From contig OZ231127.1 of the NCBI GenBank assembly GCA_965153355.1, forward strand, positions 30,070,001-30,134,000: 64,000 nt of DNA, read 5' to 3'. This document shows, piece after piece, positions 23,946-40,331 of this stretch. The notes under the pieces were generated by a model. That model was not told the origin of the DNA. It made no database searches and saw only the letters and a program-made list of their open reading frames with translations. Within the stretch, counting starts at the first letter, position 1. The number at the start of each line of letters is the position of its first letter. Source of the stretch: Flaccisagitta enflata. Lineage: Eukaryota; Chaetognatha; Sagittoidea; Aphragmophora. Position numbers and translations under genes: made by a program.

Positions 23946-24150
23946 TTTTAGTTGCGAACACGCGACTCTATAAGAGGCATTGTCCGTCCGTCCGTTGGTC
24001 CGTCCGTCGACACGAGTTGAAAAGTGTTTTAGAAGCTTTTTGTGCATGTGTCTGTGTTGGAAGAGGGGTTGGGTGGGGCTCGGGTGTGGTTGGGGGTTGG
24101 CTACCCCTGCCCACCCGTCCGCAACGATATTGTGACCCCGCGTCAGTTGT
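23946..24150 (+). mobile_element. Hairpin-(TCCG)n element, GATATTGTGACC subtype
   Basis: It starts TTTTTAGTTGCGAACACGCG and ACTCTATAAGAGGCATTG, then a TCCGTCCGTCCG run. It ends CTGCCCACCCGTCCGCAACG and ATATTGTGACCCCGC. Confidence 0.7.
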
Positions 24151-24397
24151 TTTCTCCTCCACCTCTGGGCTTAGCCTCTCTCAGTTTCAGAGCATCAGAC
24201 CGACGTAAGTGAAAGGAAGGTCCTCACTCGGGCTGAGACTTTCATAATGACTACTGTTTTTGTGCCATGTTCCTTTTTTACACTGCCGATTTCCCTCCCT
24301 GGCATAAGCTGTCTTGTTATGTAGTATTTATGCGCATATAATGGCATATGTGTATATCCGTTGATGGTTGTCTTTCAGTCTTTGTCAGTGTCTGTCC

Positions 24398-24498
<101 letters not shown>

Positions 24499-24530
24499 GG
24501 TGGTTTTGTACGATTTTCATTTTCTATCAG

Positions 24531-24772
24531 ATGCGAATTCGACTCCTCGTTCGTCTCCATTGGGAATCACAACACCGGAAGCGGGGGATACGCCGCAGCC
24601 CCACGTGGCGTCGACGGTGACGCTTGGATCGGAAACGGCGGCGGCGGCGGTGGCGGTGACGGGGATGTCGTCTGCGGCGGCGATGGCGATTTTGGAAGAG
24701 TCATCTCCCTTGTCGGGGACGATCATGGCGCCTGCGGAAATCGAAGGACGCTATCCAGAAGTCGGCGATCTT
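24531..24772 (+). CDS. Internal exon (exon B), Ala/Pro/Ser/Thr-rich, acidic-protein gene
   Basis: It follows TTTCTATCAG and ends before an excellent donor GTGAGT (24773). The entry phase is 1 and the exit phase 0. The encoded 80 residues are rich in Ala, Pro, Thr and Gly, for example LGITTPEAGDTPQPHV, then ETAAAAVAVTG, ending EGRYPEVGDL. GC content is far above the flanks, and the frame is open across the GCG-rich centre. No domain is recognised; the composition suggests a disordered segment. The next exon at 25301 enters in phase 0, as required. Function unknown. Confidence 0.6.
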
Positions 24773-25300
24773 GTGAGTCTTTCGCCGCTGGATTATTCAC
24801 CGTATTTCCTGCATTTATCACCCCCCCTCTAATTAACGCCCCCTCCCCTTTTCAAGAGAAAGAGAGCATATGACAATACCATATTGTTGCAGAAAATTTT
24901 ATCACATCTATTGTGAATAAAGTTTCTCATTAGCAAAAAAAACAACAAAAAAAAACAAAAGAAATTCTGTGTTAGTGCTTTATTGCACAAAAGATGTGTC
25001 AAAAACATTAAATTTCACACAAAATAGTTTATACTTGAGTGAGTGAGGGGGCGCTAATTGCAGATAGATAATGACAAGGTTTCATTTAAATTTCGGAAGC
25101 GCCCGGGGCGCTAATTACAGGAAATACGGTACGTTTTAATAAATTGCACGGAGGGCGTCTCAAGCATCATCCAATGGATCGATTTGAATTCCAGGATAGA
25201 GGGAGAATATTTGTGAAGCGTTCTCCATTCTGATAGAGCATATCTTTATCTCTGTCAGAGTGTCAGTAATCATCTGCATCTCTTTCTTCCCGTCCTTCAG
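24773..25300. other. Putative intron between exons B and C
   Basis: It starts GTGAGT and ends CTTTCTTCCCGTCCTTCAG. AT-rich with no coding content. A GGGGCGCTAATT-type motif appears near 25048 and 25108. Confidence 0.55.
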
Positions 25301-25401
25301 GAACCCACATCTCCGTACCCATCTCGGCTGGACTTTTCGGAAGCTTTCGCCGCAATTGAGGCTCAAGAGCTGTCACAGCTGGATGCCAAATCCTTGCGGC
25401 A
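25301..25401 (+). CDS. Internal exon (exon C), acidic-protein gene
   Basis: The acceptor CCGTCCTTCAG precedes a frame encoding EPTSPYPSRLDFSEAF, then AIEAQELSQLDAKSLR. The exit is a GTGAGA donor after two bases of a codon (phase 2). If unspliced, the next codons are CAG and a stop, so this could instead be a terminal exon. The nearest strong acceptor with matching phase that I found is at 51511. The joined codon would be CAG (Gln) and the protein would continue YASQTPKLE. (GA)n begins 14 bp after the donor. No known domain; function unknown. Confidence 0.55.
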
Positions 25402-25408
25402 GTGAGAA

Positions 25409-25415
<7 letters not shown>

Positions 25416-25491
<76 letters not shown>
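25416..25491. repeat. (GA)n microsatellite just after donor of exon C
   Basis: About 38 GA units follow the GTGAGAAAAAGAAA donor region. Confidence 0.95.
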
Positions 25492-27440
<1,949 letters not shown>

Positions 27441-28140
27441 TAAAATTACAGAAAGACCGTCACACAGGAAGACTGTCAGGCACGCTGACAGCGTTACAGA
27501 TATACAAACAGACATACAGACCAACAGACCAACAGACACACCAACAGACAGAAAGAAAACCAAAAAAAAATATTCATTATTATAAAAGTACACAAACAAC
27601 CGCGAGAAACAATAAACGGGCGGAACGACGTTGACAGAAAGTCAAGCAAAATAACAGTCAGAAAGTGAAGAGAGAAATGAACGGCGAATTATGGAGTTAT
27701 GGTCAGTGAGCACCTCATTAATACGCCTAAAGCGACACAAATGGGGTGACTTATTGAACTTCGTGGCCTCTTAAGGTCACATTGCTTTCATATGCGTTAA
27801 ACAGACGGATATGGTCTCTACTATTTAGTCTCTACTCTCTGACACGCTAGAAAAAGACAGGTGTTTTGAACGAGAAAGAAAAGGGGAAAAAGGAAAAGGA
27901 AAAAAAACTAAGACGTTCTGGGTCGATATCTCTCCACGCCATTATGCCGTTAGTAGAGACATTACGCCATCACTGACGGCTTCCATCACCTGGATACATT
28001 ACGCCAGACACTAAGGGGCGGGTGATGGGCATCACCTTCGTGACGAAAAACCACTTGCTGCACTTGGTATCTTTCTACAACATTGATGAGATGCTATAGT
28101 GCACTGATTTAAAAGAAAAAAAAAGGCTTTCCCAGCTTAT
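27441..28140. other. No feature seen
   Basis: Non-coding sequence of mixed composition with two ATTACGCCA-type repeats near 27960-28005. Confidence 0.5.
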
Positions 28141-28628
28141 ATGGCAATCAGGTCTGATTTGAAGCCTGACAGCGCTACTTTGAGGCCTGTGAGCCCTAAT
28201 TTGAGGCCTGAGAGGGCTAATTTGTGGCCTGAGAGGGCTACTTTGAGGCCTGAGAGGGCGAATTTGAGGCCTGAGAGGCCAGGTTTAAGGCTTCACAGGC
28301 CGTATTTGAGACCTGTGAGACCAGATTTGAGGCCTGAGGGGCTGGATTAGAGGCCTGAGGGACCAGATTTGAGGCCTGAGGGGCCGGATTTGAGGCCTGA
28401 GGGGCCAGATTTGAGGCCTGAGAGGCCGGATTTGAGGCCTGAGAGGCTTGATTTGAGGCCTGAGAGGCCGGATTTGAGGCCTGAGAGGCCAGATTTGAGA
28501 CCTGAGAGGCTGGATGTGGGGTCTGAGGGGCCTGATGGGGGGGACGAACGGACGAACGGACGGACGGACGGACGAACGAAAGTCCCCCTGTGTTCTACAG
28601 GACTTCGTCCCCTTCGGGGCCGCTGCCC
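28141..28628 (-). mobile_element. VNTR element, copy 9 (minus, tail missing)
   Basis: The VNTR is near GGCCTGAGAGGCCGGATTTG (21 bp), followed by (GGAC)n-type sequence and the head, read as GTCCCCCTGTGTTCTACAGG to GGGGCCGCTGCCC. The side away from the head lacks the inverted head and tail. Open frames through the 21-bp period are not genes. Confidence 0.7.
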
Positions 28629-28895
28629 AAAAACTAAGAAGTGACATGACATCACATTAGTTCTATCAAGATCGACAGCAGGCGTCAACTGACGAGCATC
28701 ACTTTCGTTACAGCGTGGAGATTCGTGACAAATGCTTTTGTCGCTGTGGCGCGTTTTCTACTTGAGATAAAAGGATCTTTTAGATCAAGGTCCTCCTACT
28801 GCGGCGGAAAAACGATGGCCATTGCCAAACGCATTTACATGATTCCCACTCATCGAAATTGTTTCGCCATTGCAAATTACATCCGATTGTAGTCG

Positions 28896-28897
<2 letters not shown>

Positions 28898-28987
<90 letters not shown>
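28898..28987. repeat. (GA)n microsatellite
   Basis: About 45 GA units directly abutting the head of the next element. Confidence 0.95.
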
Positions 28988-28991
<4 letters not shown>

Positions 28992-29182
28992 AGTTGCGGA
29001 CACGTGGCTTTGTCCATCCGTTTGTCCGTTGATCCATCGGTCTGTTGAAAAGTGGGAAAACGATCATTTTAGATTCTTTTAGTGAGTGTTTGAGTGTGGG
29101 GGTTGGGTTGTGTTGTGGATGGGGGTTGGATGCCCCTGCCCACCCGTCCGCAACGATATTGTAAACCCGCGTCACTTGTTTT
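28988..29182 (+). mobile_element. Hairpin-(TCCG)n element, GATATTGTAAACC subtype
   Basis: It starts TTTTAGTTGCGGACACG, with TTTGTCCATCCGTTTGTCCG. It ends CTGCCCACCCGTCCGCAACG and ATATTGTAAACCCGCGTCAC. Confidence 0.7.
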
Positions 29183-29321
29183 TTGTCGCATGAGCGTCAA
29201 GACACGGTATGACAGACGCCGACAACCCATCCTACCTGCACCCTACTGCTAGGGAAAAAACAAACAGGGGTGAATGAATTCGCTGTCGCCAATTTGCCTG
29301 GGAGGACATGAAGCATGATTG

Positions 29322-29610
29322 GAAAAAAGTCGAATTACGTAATTCGACTTTTTGAAACGTAGGGGAGAAATAAAGTTTTCCATTTTCGGTTTGCGGCAAT
29401 TTTAGGAAGTTGGGTCATTTTGGGGCTGGGATGATACATTTTTTTATATTCATAGCTAAGAAAGAGCTTATTTTTCTCTTTCAAATGGCGCCAACCAGAA
29501 GTCTCTACGATCATTAGTTTTGGCGCTATGAATTTTTGAATCTTTTAATATTTTTTCGCATTTTTTTCAAAAATCGATATTTTTCACAGATCCTATTTTT
29601 CAGCCCCATG
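29322..29610 (-). mobile_element. GCGCC element with perfect 30-bp terminal palindrome
   Basis: The palindrome occupies 29324-29353 with centre AATTACGTAATT and arms ending in runs of A and T. On the minus strand the body shows TGCGAAAAAATATT, AAATTCATAGCGCC and GGTTGGCGCCATTTGAAAGA. It aligns with 13150, 32505 and 60265. Confidence 0.7.
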
Positions 29611-29691
29611 TCACTAGAGGGAAAAGTCAAGATGTTACAGAGATTAGCCCTAACTTTTATGACGCTAGCTTTTGCATTATACTCTGCTTGA

Positions 29692-30067
<376 letters not shown>

Positions 30068-30150
30068 AAAGACAAAAACAGGCATGCAGTCAACCAAACA
30101 TCATGAGATGCACACAGAAGAACATGCACTGAAAAAGAGACTCCCATTTA

Positions 30151-30190
30151 CGACTTTTTTCCGGTCGGCGAGAGCCGCCTTTATTGGTAT
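30151..30190 (-). repeat. AATAAAGGCGGC hairpin repeat, minus
   Basis: TTTCCGGTCGGCGAGAGCC followed by GCCTTTATTGGTAT. This is the inverse of the module at 32003, with an intact CGGC-TCTC-GCCG stem. Confidence 0.55.
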
Positions 30191-30351
30191 AATCCATTTT
30201 GTAAACCATTCATGTAATGCAGCTAAGCTAAGGCCCTTAGTAAGGGGGGTGGGTATCACCAGGGGCCTAAGAAGATTTGATGACACCTCTTCAAAAGAAT
30301 CCAATTCGGTTGGATGATTGGTCGGTCATTTATCATTGTTCGTGACAATTT

Positions 30352-30415
30352 TTTTAAAGCGCGGACACGCGCTGCTGCTGTGTTGGTCAGTCACTCCATC
30401 AGATGGTCGGTCAGG
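30352..30415 (+). mobile_element. Truncated hairpin-(TCCG)n element
   Basis: TTTTTTAAAGCGCGGACACG and CGCTGCTGCTG, then GTTGGTCAGTCACTCC. The stem is GCGCG-GACA-CGCGC. Confidence 0.5.
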
Positions 30416-30457
30416 TGGGCCGCTCATCATTCCTTTGAATTGTAACGTTTCTGGTCC

Positions 30458-30636
30458 TTTTTAGTTGCGGACACGCAACTCTATAAGAGGCTTTGTCCGT
30501 CGGTCGGTCGGCCGGTTGGTCGGTTGGTTGGTTGGTCGGTCGGTCCGTAGAGGTGATTGAGTCGAAAAGTGGGAAAACGCGCATTTCCGCCCCCGCCCAC
30601 CCGTCTGCAACTGGTGGCCGTGTATCCGGCCTTGTT
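30458..30636 (+). mobile_element. Hairpin-(TCCG)n element, complete
   Basis: It starts TTTTTAGTTGCGGACACGCA, then ACTCTATAAGAGGCTTTGTC and a GTCGGTCGG-rich run. It ends CCCGCCCACCCGTCTGCAAC and GGCCGTGTATCCGGCCTTGT. The terminal stem GTTGCG-GACA-CGCAAC is perfect. Confidence 0.8.
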
Positions 30637-31457
30637 TTCATATTTCAAGTGTTTTTCGTTCAAGTGTGTGTAATTTGTAACACTGGCCGATTCTGCCGTG
30701 TTTCAGGCCTTGCAAGCTTTGCCTCGTGCTTTTGCCATGCCGCTTTCACGTCGCAAAGTTGGCAGGTTCTTCATGTGAAGCTTCACTTTGACTGTAGTTA
30801 TCATAACAATAAGTCACGTGACTATTTTTCCCAGACGCTCTCTTCTCAGTCTAGCATCTTCAAGTCTCTCGTTGCCAGCCTCTTTTCTATTCTCTGTTCT
30901 TTTCCTCTTCTTCTTTTCTTTTCGTTTCTTTTTTTTTTTTTTTTTTTTTTTTTGGTTGGCACTCAATGACTGCTTGTGAGTTTGGGCTGTCGTTTCTTCC
31001 ATATCTCATTGATATATTACCATTTACACCTACAAATCTCCAAATGCATGCAAAAATGTGCCTCTATTGATACTGGCTGTTTTATTAAGGCGCTCCTCTT
31101 CGCGGCATTTAATTCACTTGCGATCTGTTTCATGACAAAACCGGGACATGCCCCTAGCTGCCTACTCACGACTCTATAAAAAAAAACTTAAGCTATCGGT
31201 CTGTCAGGCCGTCAGTCCCCCCCCTCGTCAATATTGTACCCGGTTGGTTGTTTTGAAACTACTTTTAGCGTGCAGTATTTTAGCGTGCAGTATTGAGTCC
31301 ATAAATCGAAACATGTACATTCATGAGACCCGAAGACTGAATCCTCAGGAAGCTTGCTGAACAACCTTTTTTATCTCTTTTTGTGACATCAACCTGGAAA
31401 TCTACTCTTGCTGATGAAGTAGTCATTCATGTCAAATCATATCAGGCAAGACCGAAC

Positions 31458-31460
<3 letters not shown>
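30637..31460. other. No gene seen; T homopolymer
   Basis: A run of about 24 T lies near 30931-30954. No convincing coding feature. Confidence 0.45.

Positions 31461-31555
<95 letters not shown>
31461..31555. repeat. (GA)n microsatellite
   Basis: About 47 GA units. Confidence 0.95.
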
Positions 31556-31556
<1 letters not shown>

Positions 31557-31673
31557 ACATTCCTGAATAATGAAAACTTCAATTTTTACCGCGCACTTCT
31601 TTACATACAGAGGGGAAAAAGTGTGTAGAACATGATATGGTACCCAGACCAAGACGTTCCCTGTCGCAATCCG

Positions 31674-31826
31674 TTTTTAATCGCGGACTAGCGACTCGAT
31701 ATGAGGCTTTGTCCGTCCGTCCGTCAGTCCGTTGGTCCGTGGTGATCGAGTTGGAAAGTGTGAAAACGCGTGTCGCCCCTGCCCTCCCGTCCGCGACTGG
31801 TATTGGCCGTGTCTCCGGCCTTCTTA
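31674..31826 (+). mobile_element. Hairpin-(TCCG)n element, complete
   Basis: It starts TTTTTAATCGCGGACTAGCG and ACTCGATATGAGGCTTTGTC, then a CCGTCCGTCAGTCCG run. It ends GTCCGCGACTGG and GGCCGTGTCTCCGGCCTTCT. Confidence 0.7.
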
Positions 31827-31922
31827 CATAAACAAATCAAACAGATCGATTAGATTTCTCAGAACAATGTGCACATGTAAATTGATAAAGAGTTTGCCTG
31901 TAGGAATCACAAGAGAAAACAT

Positions 31923-32042
31923 GTGCTATATACTATACTATACTATATACTATATCAAATATATACTATATACTATATCAAATATATCAAATACATACTA
32001 TATACCAGTAAAGGCGGCTCTCGCCGACCGGAAAAAAATCGT
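31923..32042. repeat. TATACTATATCAAATA tracts and AATAAAGGCGGC-type hairpin
   Basis: AT-rich short repeats at about 31923-32005, then CCAGTAAAGGCGGCTCTCGC and CGACCGGAAAAAAATCG. This is another member of the small hairpin module. Confidence 0.6.
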
Positions 32043-32092
32043 AAAATTGTTTTTATTTTTTTCAGTTCCTTCTCTCTCCTCATTACATTCAC

Positions 32093-32098
<6 letters not shown>

Positions 32099-32124
<26 letters not shown>

Positions 32125-32151
32125 CTGTCTGTCTCTCTCTTTCTGTCTCTG

Positions 32152-32221
<70 letters not shown>

Positions 32222-32447
32222 TCTCTCTCCTCCTCTCTCTCTTCCCCCCTCTCTCCCTCTCTCTCTCCCTCTCTCTCCCTCCCTGTCCCTCCCTCCTCCC
32301 CTCTCTCCTCCTTCCCTCTCTCCCTCCTTCCCTCCCTCCCCTCCTCCCTCCCTCCCCCACTTGCTCCCTCTCCCTCTTCCCTCTCCCTCTCTCCCTCCCT
32401 CCCTTTCCCCTCCCCTCCCTTCCTCTCCCTCAGTCTGCCCTCTGCTG
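32099..32447. repeat. (GT)n then (CT)n and CCCT-rich pyrimidine tract
   Basis: GT units at 32099-32124, TCTG units, then CT units to about 32216. An impure CCCTCC/TCCCTC-rich tract continues to 32447. Open frames are compositional artefacts. Confidence 0.95.
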
Positions 32448-32504
32448 AACTCATTTTTGTTGTTACTTAAGGCCAAAAATTGAGATCAATGAAAAATAGA
32501 GATG

Positions 32505-32763
32505 TTTGAGAAAAATGCGGAAAATGTGAAAAAATAAAAAAAGATTAAAAAATTCATAGCGCCTACAGTATTGATCCGACAGTGCCCTGTTTTTTTCCAG
32601 AAGGTGTAAAAAAGTGCCCTCTTTCACCCTGTACCAATTTCAACCCCAGCCTCGGGCGAGCCTAATTCTGACACAACTTCCCCAAATTGGCGCAAGCGAA
32701 AAAGGGAAACATTAATTCCTAACCCGGAACTCAAAAAATCGAAAAACGTTTTTCGATTTTTTT
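32505..32763 (+). mobile_element. GCGCC element with perfect 30-bp terminal palindrome
   Basis: It contains AGAAAAATGCGGAAAATGTG, AAAAATTCATAGCGCC and CCAAATTGGCGCAAGCGAAA. It ends in a perfect palindrome at 32733-32762 centred on AAAAACGTTTTT. This stem differs in sequence from the stem at 29324 but is equally well paired. Confidence 0.7.
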
Positions 32764-33838
32764 CCCAACTATATCAAATATATACCAATATTTATACATC
32801 GTTTCTAAACACTAAAGTTAAGTTATTTTATCATGTATCTGCGTTTCCAAAATGTTCATAATCAGCGACACAATGGCGAAGAAAAACTAGGCCCAAAGCT
32901 AAGTACCTTAATTCCTTAACATAATTGGCCAAGAAATGTGACTCATTACACGCACAGAACGTGTCAAATGCGGAATTTCCCACGCAGTTTTGCGTGCATC
33001 TTCTGTATGGACACGCAACTTGCCCCACCATTTACATCCTGCCGGTTTAACGAGTGTCGTCTGTGTTGATACATACAAACGATACGGATGTTTTGATGTG
33101 TGTCTTACTTTCCTTTCCACATCCGCTTCCTGTTTCTCACGTGTCTTTTGTATGAACAAATGGTAAAAGTCGGCCATCATCTACGCAGGTGTCCGTTTCT
33201 CGTTTTACGAGAGATTAAGGACGCCGTATCACCATCACACATCTGACATCCCCTTTCTACTTCCTCGCACATCGTATGGCGGGTCTGTCCGTCCGACCGT
33301 CCGCTTCCCTCTCTCTGTTTGTCCTTCCGTCTGTCCAACCGTTGATATGTCGTACCTCAATTATGACCATCTACGTCTGTCGGTTGGTCTAAATATCTGT
33401 TGGTAACGAAATTTCTTGATTAAACATCAGTCGCTCAAAATGGTTTACTTGTGCATGAGAGTTTTTTCAGCTTGTAAAAAATGAAGCCTATTAAATTCTG
33501 TTACAAACGGAGTAATGGTCTACTAATCATTGTCAAAATAAACTTTTAGCCTAGCCCTGGTATCTACTCCATTTAGATGTGAGAGGTCCATTTTAACGGT
33601 TTTTCTTTTCTATTTCTTTTTGTCACGACATAAAATTTTAGGCGTGCCTTGTGTTCGCACACCTCAAGTTCCATCATGTACGCGTTTACAAACTATTCGT
33701 AGAGCTGATTTCTTTAAGGGCATCTATTCAAAGATATCAATCGTAATAATCTAATATTTCTCCTTCAAGCGAGAGTTGAATATGTTTTTGGTTCTCCGTT
33801 TTCTTTGTTCCGCGTGAAAGGTGTAAGTTCCCAATTCG
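32764..33838. other. No gene seen
   Basis: Short open frames (for example 32908-33180 minus) have no recognisable family. A CCGTCCG-rich bit at 33285-33345 is a fragment of the (TCCG)n type. Confidence 0.45.
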
Positions 33839-34070
33839 TTTTTAGTTGCGGACAAGCAACCTTGTAAGAGGCTTTGTCCGTCCGTTGGCCCGTCGGTCCA
33901 TTGGTCCGTTGGTCCATCGATCTGTTGGTCCGTCCGTAATGATCGATCAAAAAGTGGAAAAACGAGCGTTTTAGATACTTTTTGTGTTTGTGTGTGAGGG
34001 GGTTTGGGGTGTTTGGGATACCCCTGCCCACCCGTTCGCAACGATATTGTGACCCCGCGTCACTTGTTTT
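33839..34070 (+). mobile_element. Hairpin-(TCCG)n element, GATATTGTGACC subtype
   Basis: It starts TTTTTAGTTGCGGACAAGCA, then GTAAGAGGCTTTGTCCGTCC. It ends CTGCCCACCCGTTCGCAACG and ATATTGTGACCCCGCGTCAC. A second degenerate head follows at about 34072 (TTTTTTCGTGCGCCAACGTA, then TTAGAGGCTCTGTCC). Confidence 0.7.
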
Positions 34071-34139
34071 TTCATTTTTTCGTGCGCCAACGTACCTTTA
34101 TTAGAGGCTCTGTCCGTCAGTAAGTCGGTCCGTCGGTCG

Positions 34140-35832
<1,693 letters not shown>

Positions 35833-36083
35833 GAAAGAGGAAGTTTACATTTTCCTTTCAACATTCCTGCTTTCTTTTTTGTCACGCATTGTGTTTGCTT
35901 TTCTTCCTCTTTCTTTCATTCCTCCTTGGGAAGAAATAAAGGAAAGACAGGAAATGGAGGAAGTGGCAAAGAAGCAGAAGGAAAGCGACTCTTAAGATCA
36001 CTTTTAAAATAGAGAGAAAGTAAAAACAGACGAGAGAACCAAGAGAGAAAGAATTGCCTCTAATGAGGAAATCAGTGAGAACA

Positions 36084-36537
<454 letters not shown>

Positions 36538-36577
36538 AGGGGTACGAATGGTAAGCAACGAAGTTAAAAGAGGTCAG

Positions 36578-36800
36578 TTTTTAGGTGCGCCATAGCACCT
36601 CTATGAGAGGCTCTGTCTGTTGGTCGGTCGGTTGTTCGGTCACGTCACGTCACGCTCGAGTTAAAAATCTCGAAAAGAAGCAAAAATCACTGGAAATGAT
36701 TCAGAAATATGATAGGATGATTTGTAGATGCGCCATAGCATCTCTATAAGAAGCTCTGTCCGTCCGTCCGTCCGTCCGTCCATCCGTTGGTCACGCTCAA
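36578..36800 (+). mobile_element. Two truncated hairpin-(TCCG)n heads
   Basis: The first starts TTTTTAGGTGCGCCATAGCA and CCTCTATGAGAGGCTCTGTC (36578). The second starts GTAGATGCGCCATAGCATCT and CTATAAGAAGCTCTGTCCG (36723). The stems are GGTGC-GCCATA-GCACC and GATGC-GCCATA-GCATC, identical except for one compensated base pair. Confidence 0.75.
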
Positions 36801-36859
36801 ATGAAAAATCACTTAAAATGTTTGAAATCAATAGAAAACTCATTTCGTTCATCATAAAT

Positions 36860-37690
36860 GATATTAATATATCATAAATGATATCATTTATATCATATCA
36901 TATATATCATCATATATATCATATGTATCATCATATATATCACATATATCATATCATATATCATATATCATATCATATATCATACCATAAATCATATCTC
37001 ATATATCATATCATATATCATACCATAAATCATATATCATTTATCATATCATATATCATACCATAAATCATATATCATTTATCATATCATATATCATATC
37101 ATTTATCGTATCATATATCATATCATATATCATATATCATATATCATATCATATCATATCATATCATATCATATATCATCATATCATATATCATATCATA
37201 TATCATATCATATATCATATCATATATCATATATCATATATCATATACATATATCATATATCCTGTCATATATTCTGTCATATATCCTGTCATATATCCT
37301 GTCATATCATGTCATATATCCTGTCATATATCCTGTCATATATCATATCATATATCATATCATATATCATATCATATATCATATCATATATCATATCATA
37401 TATCATATCATATATCATATCATATATCATATCATATATCATATCATATATCATATCATATATCATATCATATATCATATCATATATCATATCATATATC
37501 TCATATATCATATCATATATATCGTATATCATATCATATATATCATATCTTTTATCTTATCATATATATCACATATATCATAAGTCATATCATATGTATC
37601 ATATCATCATATATATCATTTATATCATATGTATCATATATATCATATATATCATGTATATCATGTATATCATATATATCATAAATGATA
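36860..37690. repeat. ATATC-type AT-rich tandem array
   Basis: About 830 bp of CATAT, CATATAT and CATATATAT units. The regular core (about 37320-37500) is a 13-bp unit ATATATCATATCAT. TCCTGTCATA variants lie at about 37260-37340. Long open frames (repeats of IYDM or SYII) are artefacts. Confidence 0.95.
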
Positions 37691-37712
37691 CTAGTATAAT
37701 CAGCTATGGTTA

Positions 37713-38090
37713 GGTCTTATAGAGCTGGGGATAGGTCAGATAGGTCTGGTGATAGGTCGGATAGGTCTTAGGATAGGTCTGATAGAGCTGGGGATAGGTC
37801 TGATAGAGCTGGGGATAGGTCTGATAGAGCTGGTGATAGGTCTGATAGAGCTTGGGAAAGGTCTGATAGAGCTCGGGAGAGGCCTGATAGAGCTCGGGAT
37901 AGGTCTTATAGAGCTCGGGATAGGTCTTATAGAGCTAGGAATGGTCTGATAGAGCTAGGGATAGGTCTGATGGAGCTAGGGATAGCTATGGATTAATAAT
38001 GCCCGGCGGGATAGGTCTGATAGAGCTAGGAATGGTCTGATAGAGCTAGGGATAGGTCTGATGAAGCTAGGAATAGCTATGAATAAATAA
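37713..38090. repeat. 20-bp minisatellite
   Basis: The unit is near GGATAGGTCTGATAGAGCTG, present in about 18 variant copies. Two end units carry GCTATGGATTAATAATGCCC-like insertions. Confidence 0.9.
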
Positions 38091-38095
38091 TGCTC

Positions 38096-38132
38096 GGCGC
38101 ACCGTCTTGGCCCGTGTATCCGGCCTTGTTCC
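38096..38132 (+). mobile_element. Right-end fragment of hairpin-(TCCG)n element
   Basis: GGCCCGTGTATCCGGCCTTG, followed by TT. Only the right end is present. Confidence 0.55.
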
Positions 38133-38583
38133 CTTTTTGTCATTGGGCGCGTGAAGCACGAATGTTTTGGCACTCAACCTCCATTTTGCAGACTGTTTCA
38201 CTACGCGTAAAAACCACAAATCCTCCCGAGGGGACTCGTTGGGGTTAAGTCTCGTCGGAGTTAGGAGTTGGGACTCTTTGGAATTGGAGTTGGGACGCTT
38301 CGGAGTAAAAGCTCTCTGGAATAAAGAGTCGTTTGAGTTTGAATTGAATCTTATCTTGGCTTGCATTGGTTTAACTCCAGATACAATGTAATTTGGCGCG
38401 GGTACCGAATGTGAGGATGAGACGCGGACGGGCGCGAAAAATCTCTGTTTGTTTTCTTTTTGCCAACTTTTTATTTCTTTTATTGAAAAAAGAATGTTTC
38501 TGGAATATTCTTTCTCTTTTCCTATGCAGAGATTTTCTGAGATTTTTTTCAACGGAGACTCTCCGGGAACTTTTTCAAGATCC

Positions 38584-38787
38584 TTTTAAGGCCGCGAGCT
38601 AAGCGACTCATTACGTCACAATCTTGGTCGGTCTGTCCGTCGGTACTTCGTCACACACTCCTTTCTTTGGTATTAAGAAACTGTTTCTTCGTTACTGCTC
38701 CCGACCTTATATTCAATTAGCCTTTTTTACCGCTCCGGCCCAAACGCATGCCACCTGGGCAGGGTAGACGTGTATCCGGCCTTGTTT
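38584..38787 (+). mobile_element. Hairpin-(TCCG)n element, complete but diverged
   Basis: It starts TTTTAAGGCCGCGAGCTAAG and CGACTCATTACGTC, then GGTCGGTCTGTCCGTCGG. It ends GACGTGTATCCGGCCTTGTT. Confidence 0.65.
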
Positions 38788-39530
<743 letters not shown>

Positions 39531-39714
39531 ATAAGACAGAACCTAACGTTAGATCTCAGATTGATATTGCTAACTAAGTGCTGCAACTGCAACGCCTTAA
39601 CTATGATAGCGATAGAAACTGCCGTCAGCAACAAAAACTAAGGCGTAAACTTCTCCTGAAACAACGTCAGTGGCACTGAGAGTGGATGTATTTACGGCTG
39701 TTGACTGCTGTATA

Positions 39715-40331
39715 TGACGGCGAGCATCTCACGGCAAGATTTAGTGTGTCAACGGGGGTAAAAAAAGAAAATTCTATGAGAATAAAAGTAAGAAAAAACA
39801 TAAAAAGAATCATTGAAGTATATCAAAGTAAATATTTCATTGCAAAATTTGCATCCAAATAGTAAAAAAGAGCAAGTAAAGCTAACATTAACTAATTATT
39901 TTTACTTAAAAATATTCAAAATTCAATAATTTGTTCACTGATAGGAGGCTTGTCAAAATTATAACTTTGCATGGAAAATAAAAAAACTCAAAAATGAAGA
40001 ACATAGCCCCCTTCCAAACTTGATTGTGGAGGGGGCTATGTTCTTAGAAATGCAAAATTTCTTTGCATTTGTGTGTCTTATAATTTTGACAGCAGCAATG
40101 AGATAAAAAATGTAAGCACAATTTTCTTAAAAATCCTTTTTTCCTTTGCTTTTCTCATATGAATTGCTGATTTAAAGGTTCATTTGAGGTCAGCTTATGA
40201 CAGAGACATACACATAGAGTATTTCTGGAGACAATTTGTCTCATGAAAATATCTGTTGCATTATAATTATTCAACTATAGTTGAAAAAATGGGGTGAAAC
40301 ACTAAATGTTGACATCAATTGCTCGCCGTCA
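39715..40331. mobile_element. MITE with TA target-site duplication (MITE-3)
   Basis: The ends are inverted copies of TGACGGCGAGCA with further matching (ATTTAGTGT) inside. They are flanked by TA at 39713-39714 and 40332-40333. A nested palindrome at 39953-40091 pairs ACATAGCCCCCTTCC with its inverse and ends in GTCAAAATTATAA. No transposase. Confidence 0.75.

Noticed and set aside
36860-37690. Centromere or origin from the AT-rich ATATC array
   Set aside because: The array is under 1 kb and nothing in the sequence supports such a role.
38067-38552. 161-codon minus-strand frame
   Set aside because: Unrecognised sequence that overlaps the 20-bp minisatellite edge and a hairpin-element fragment.
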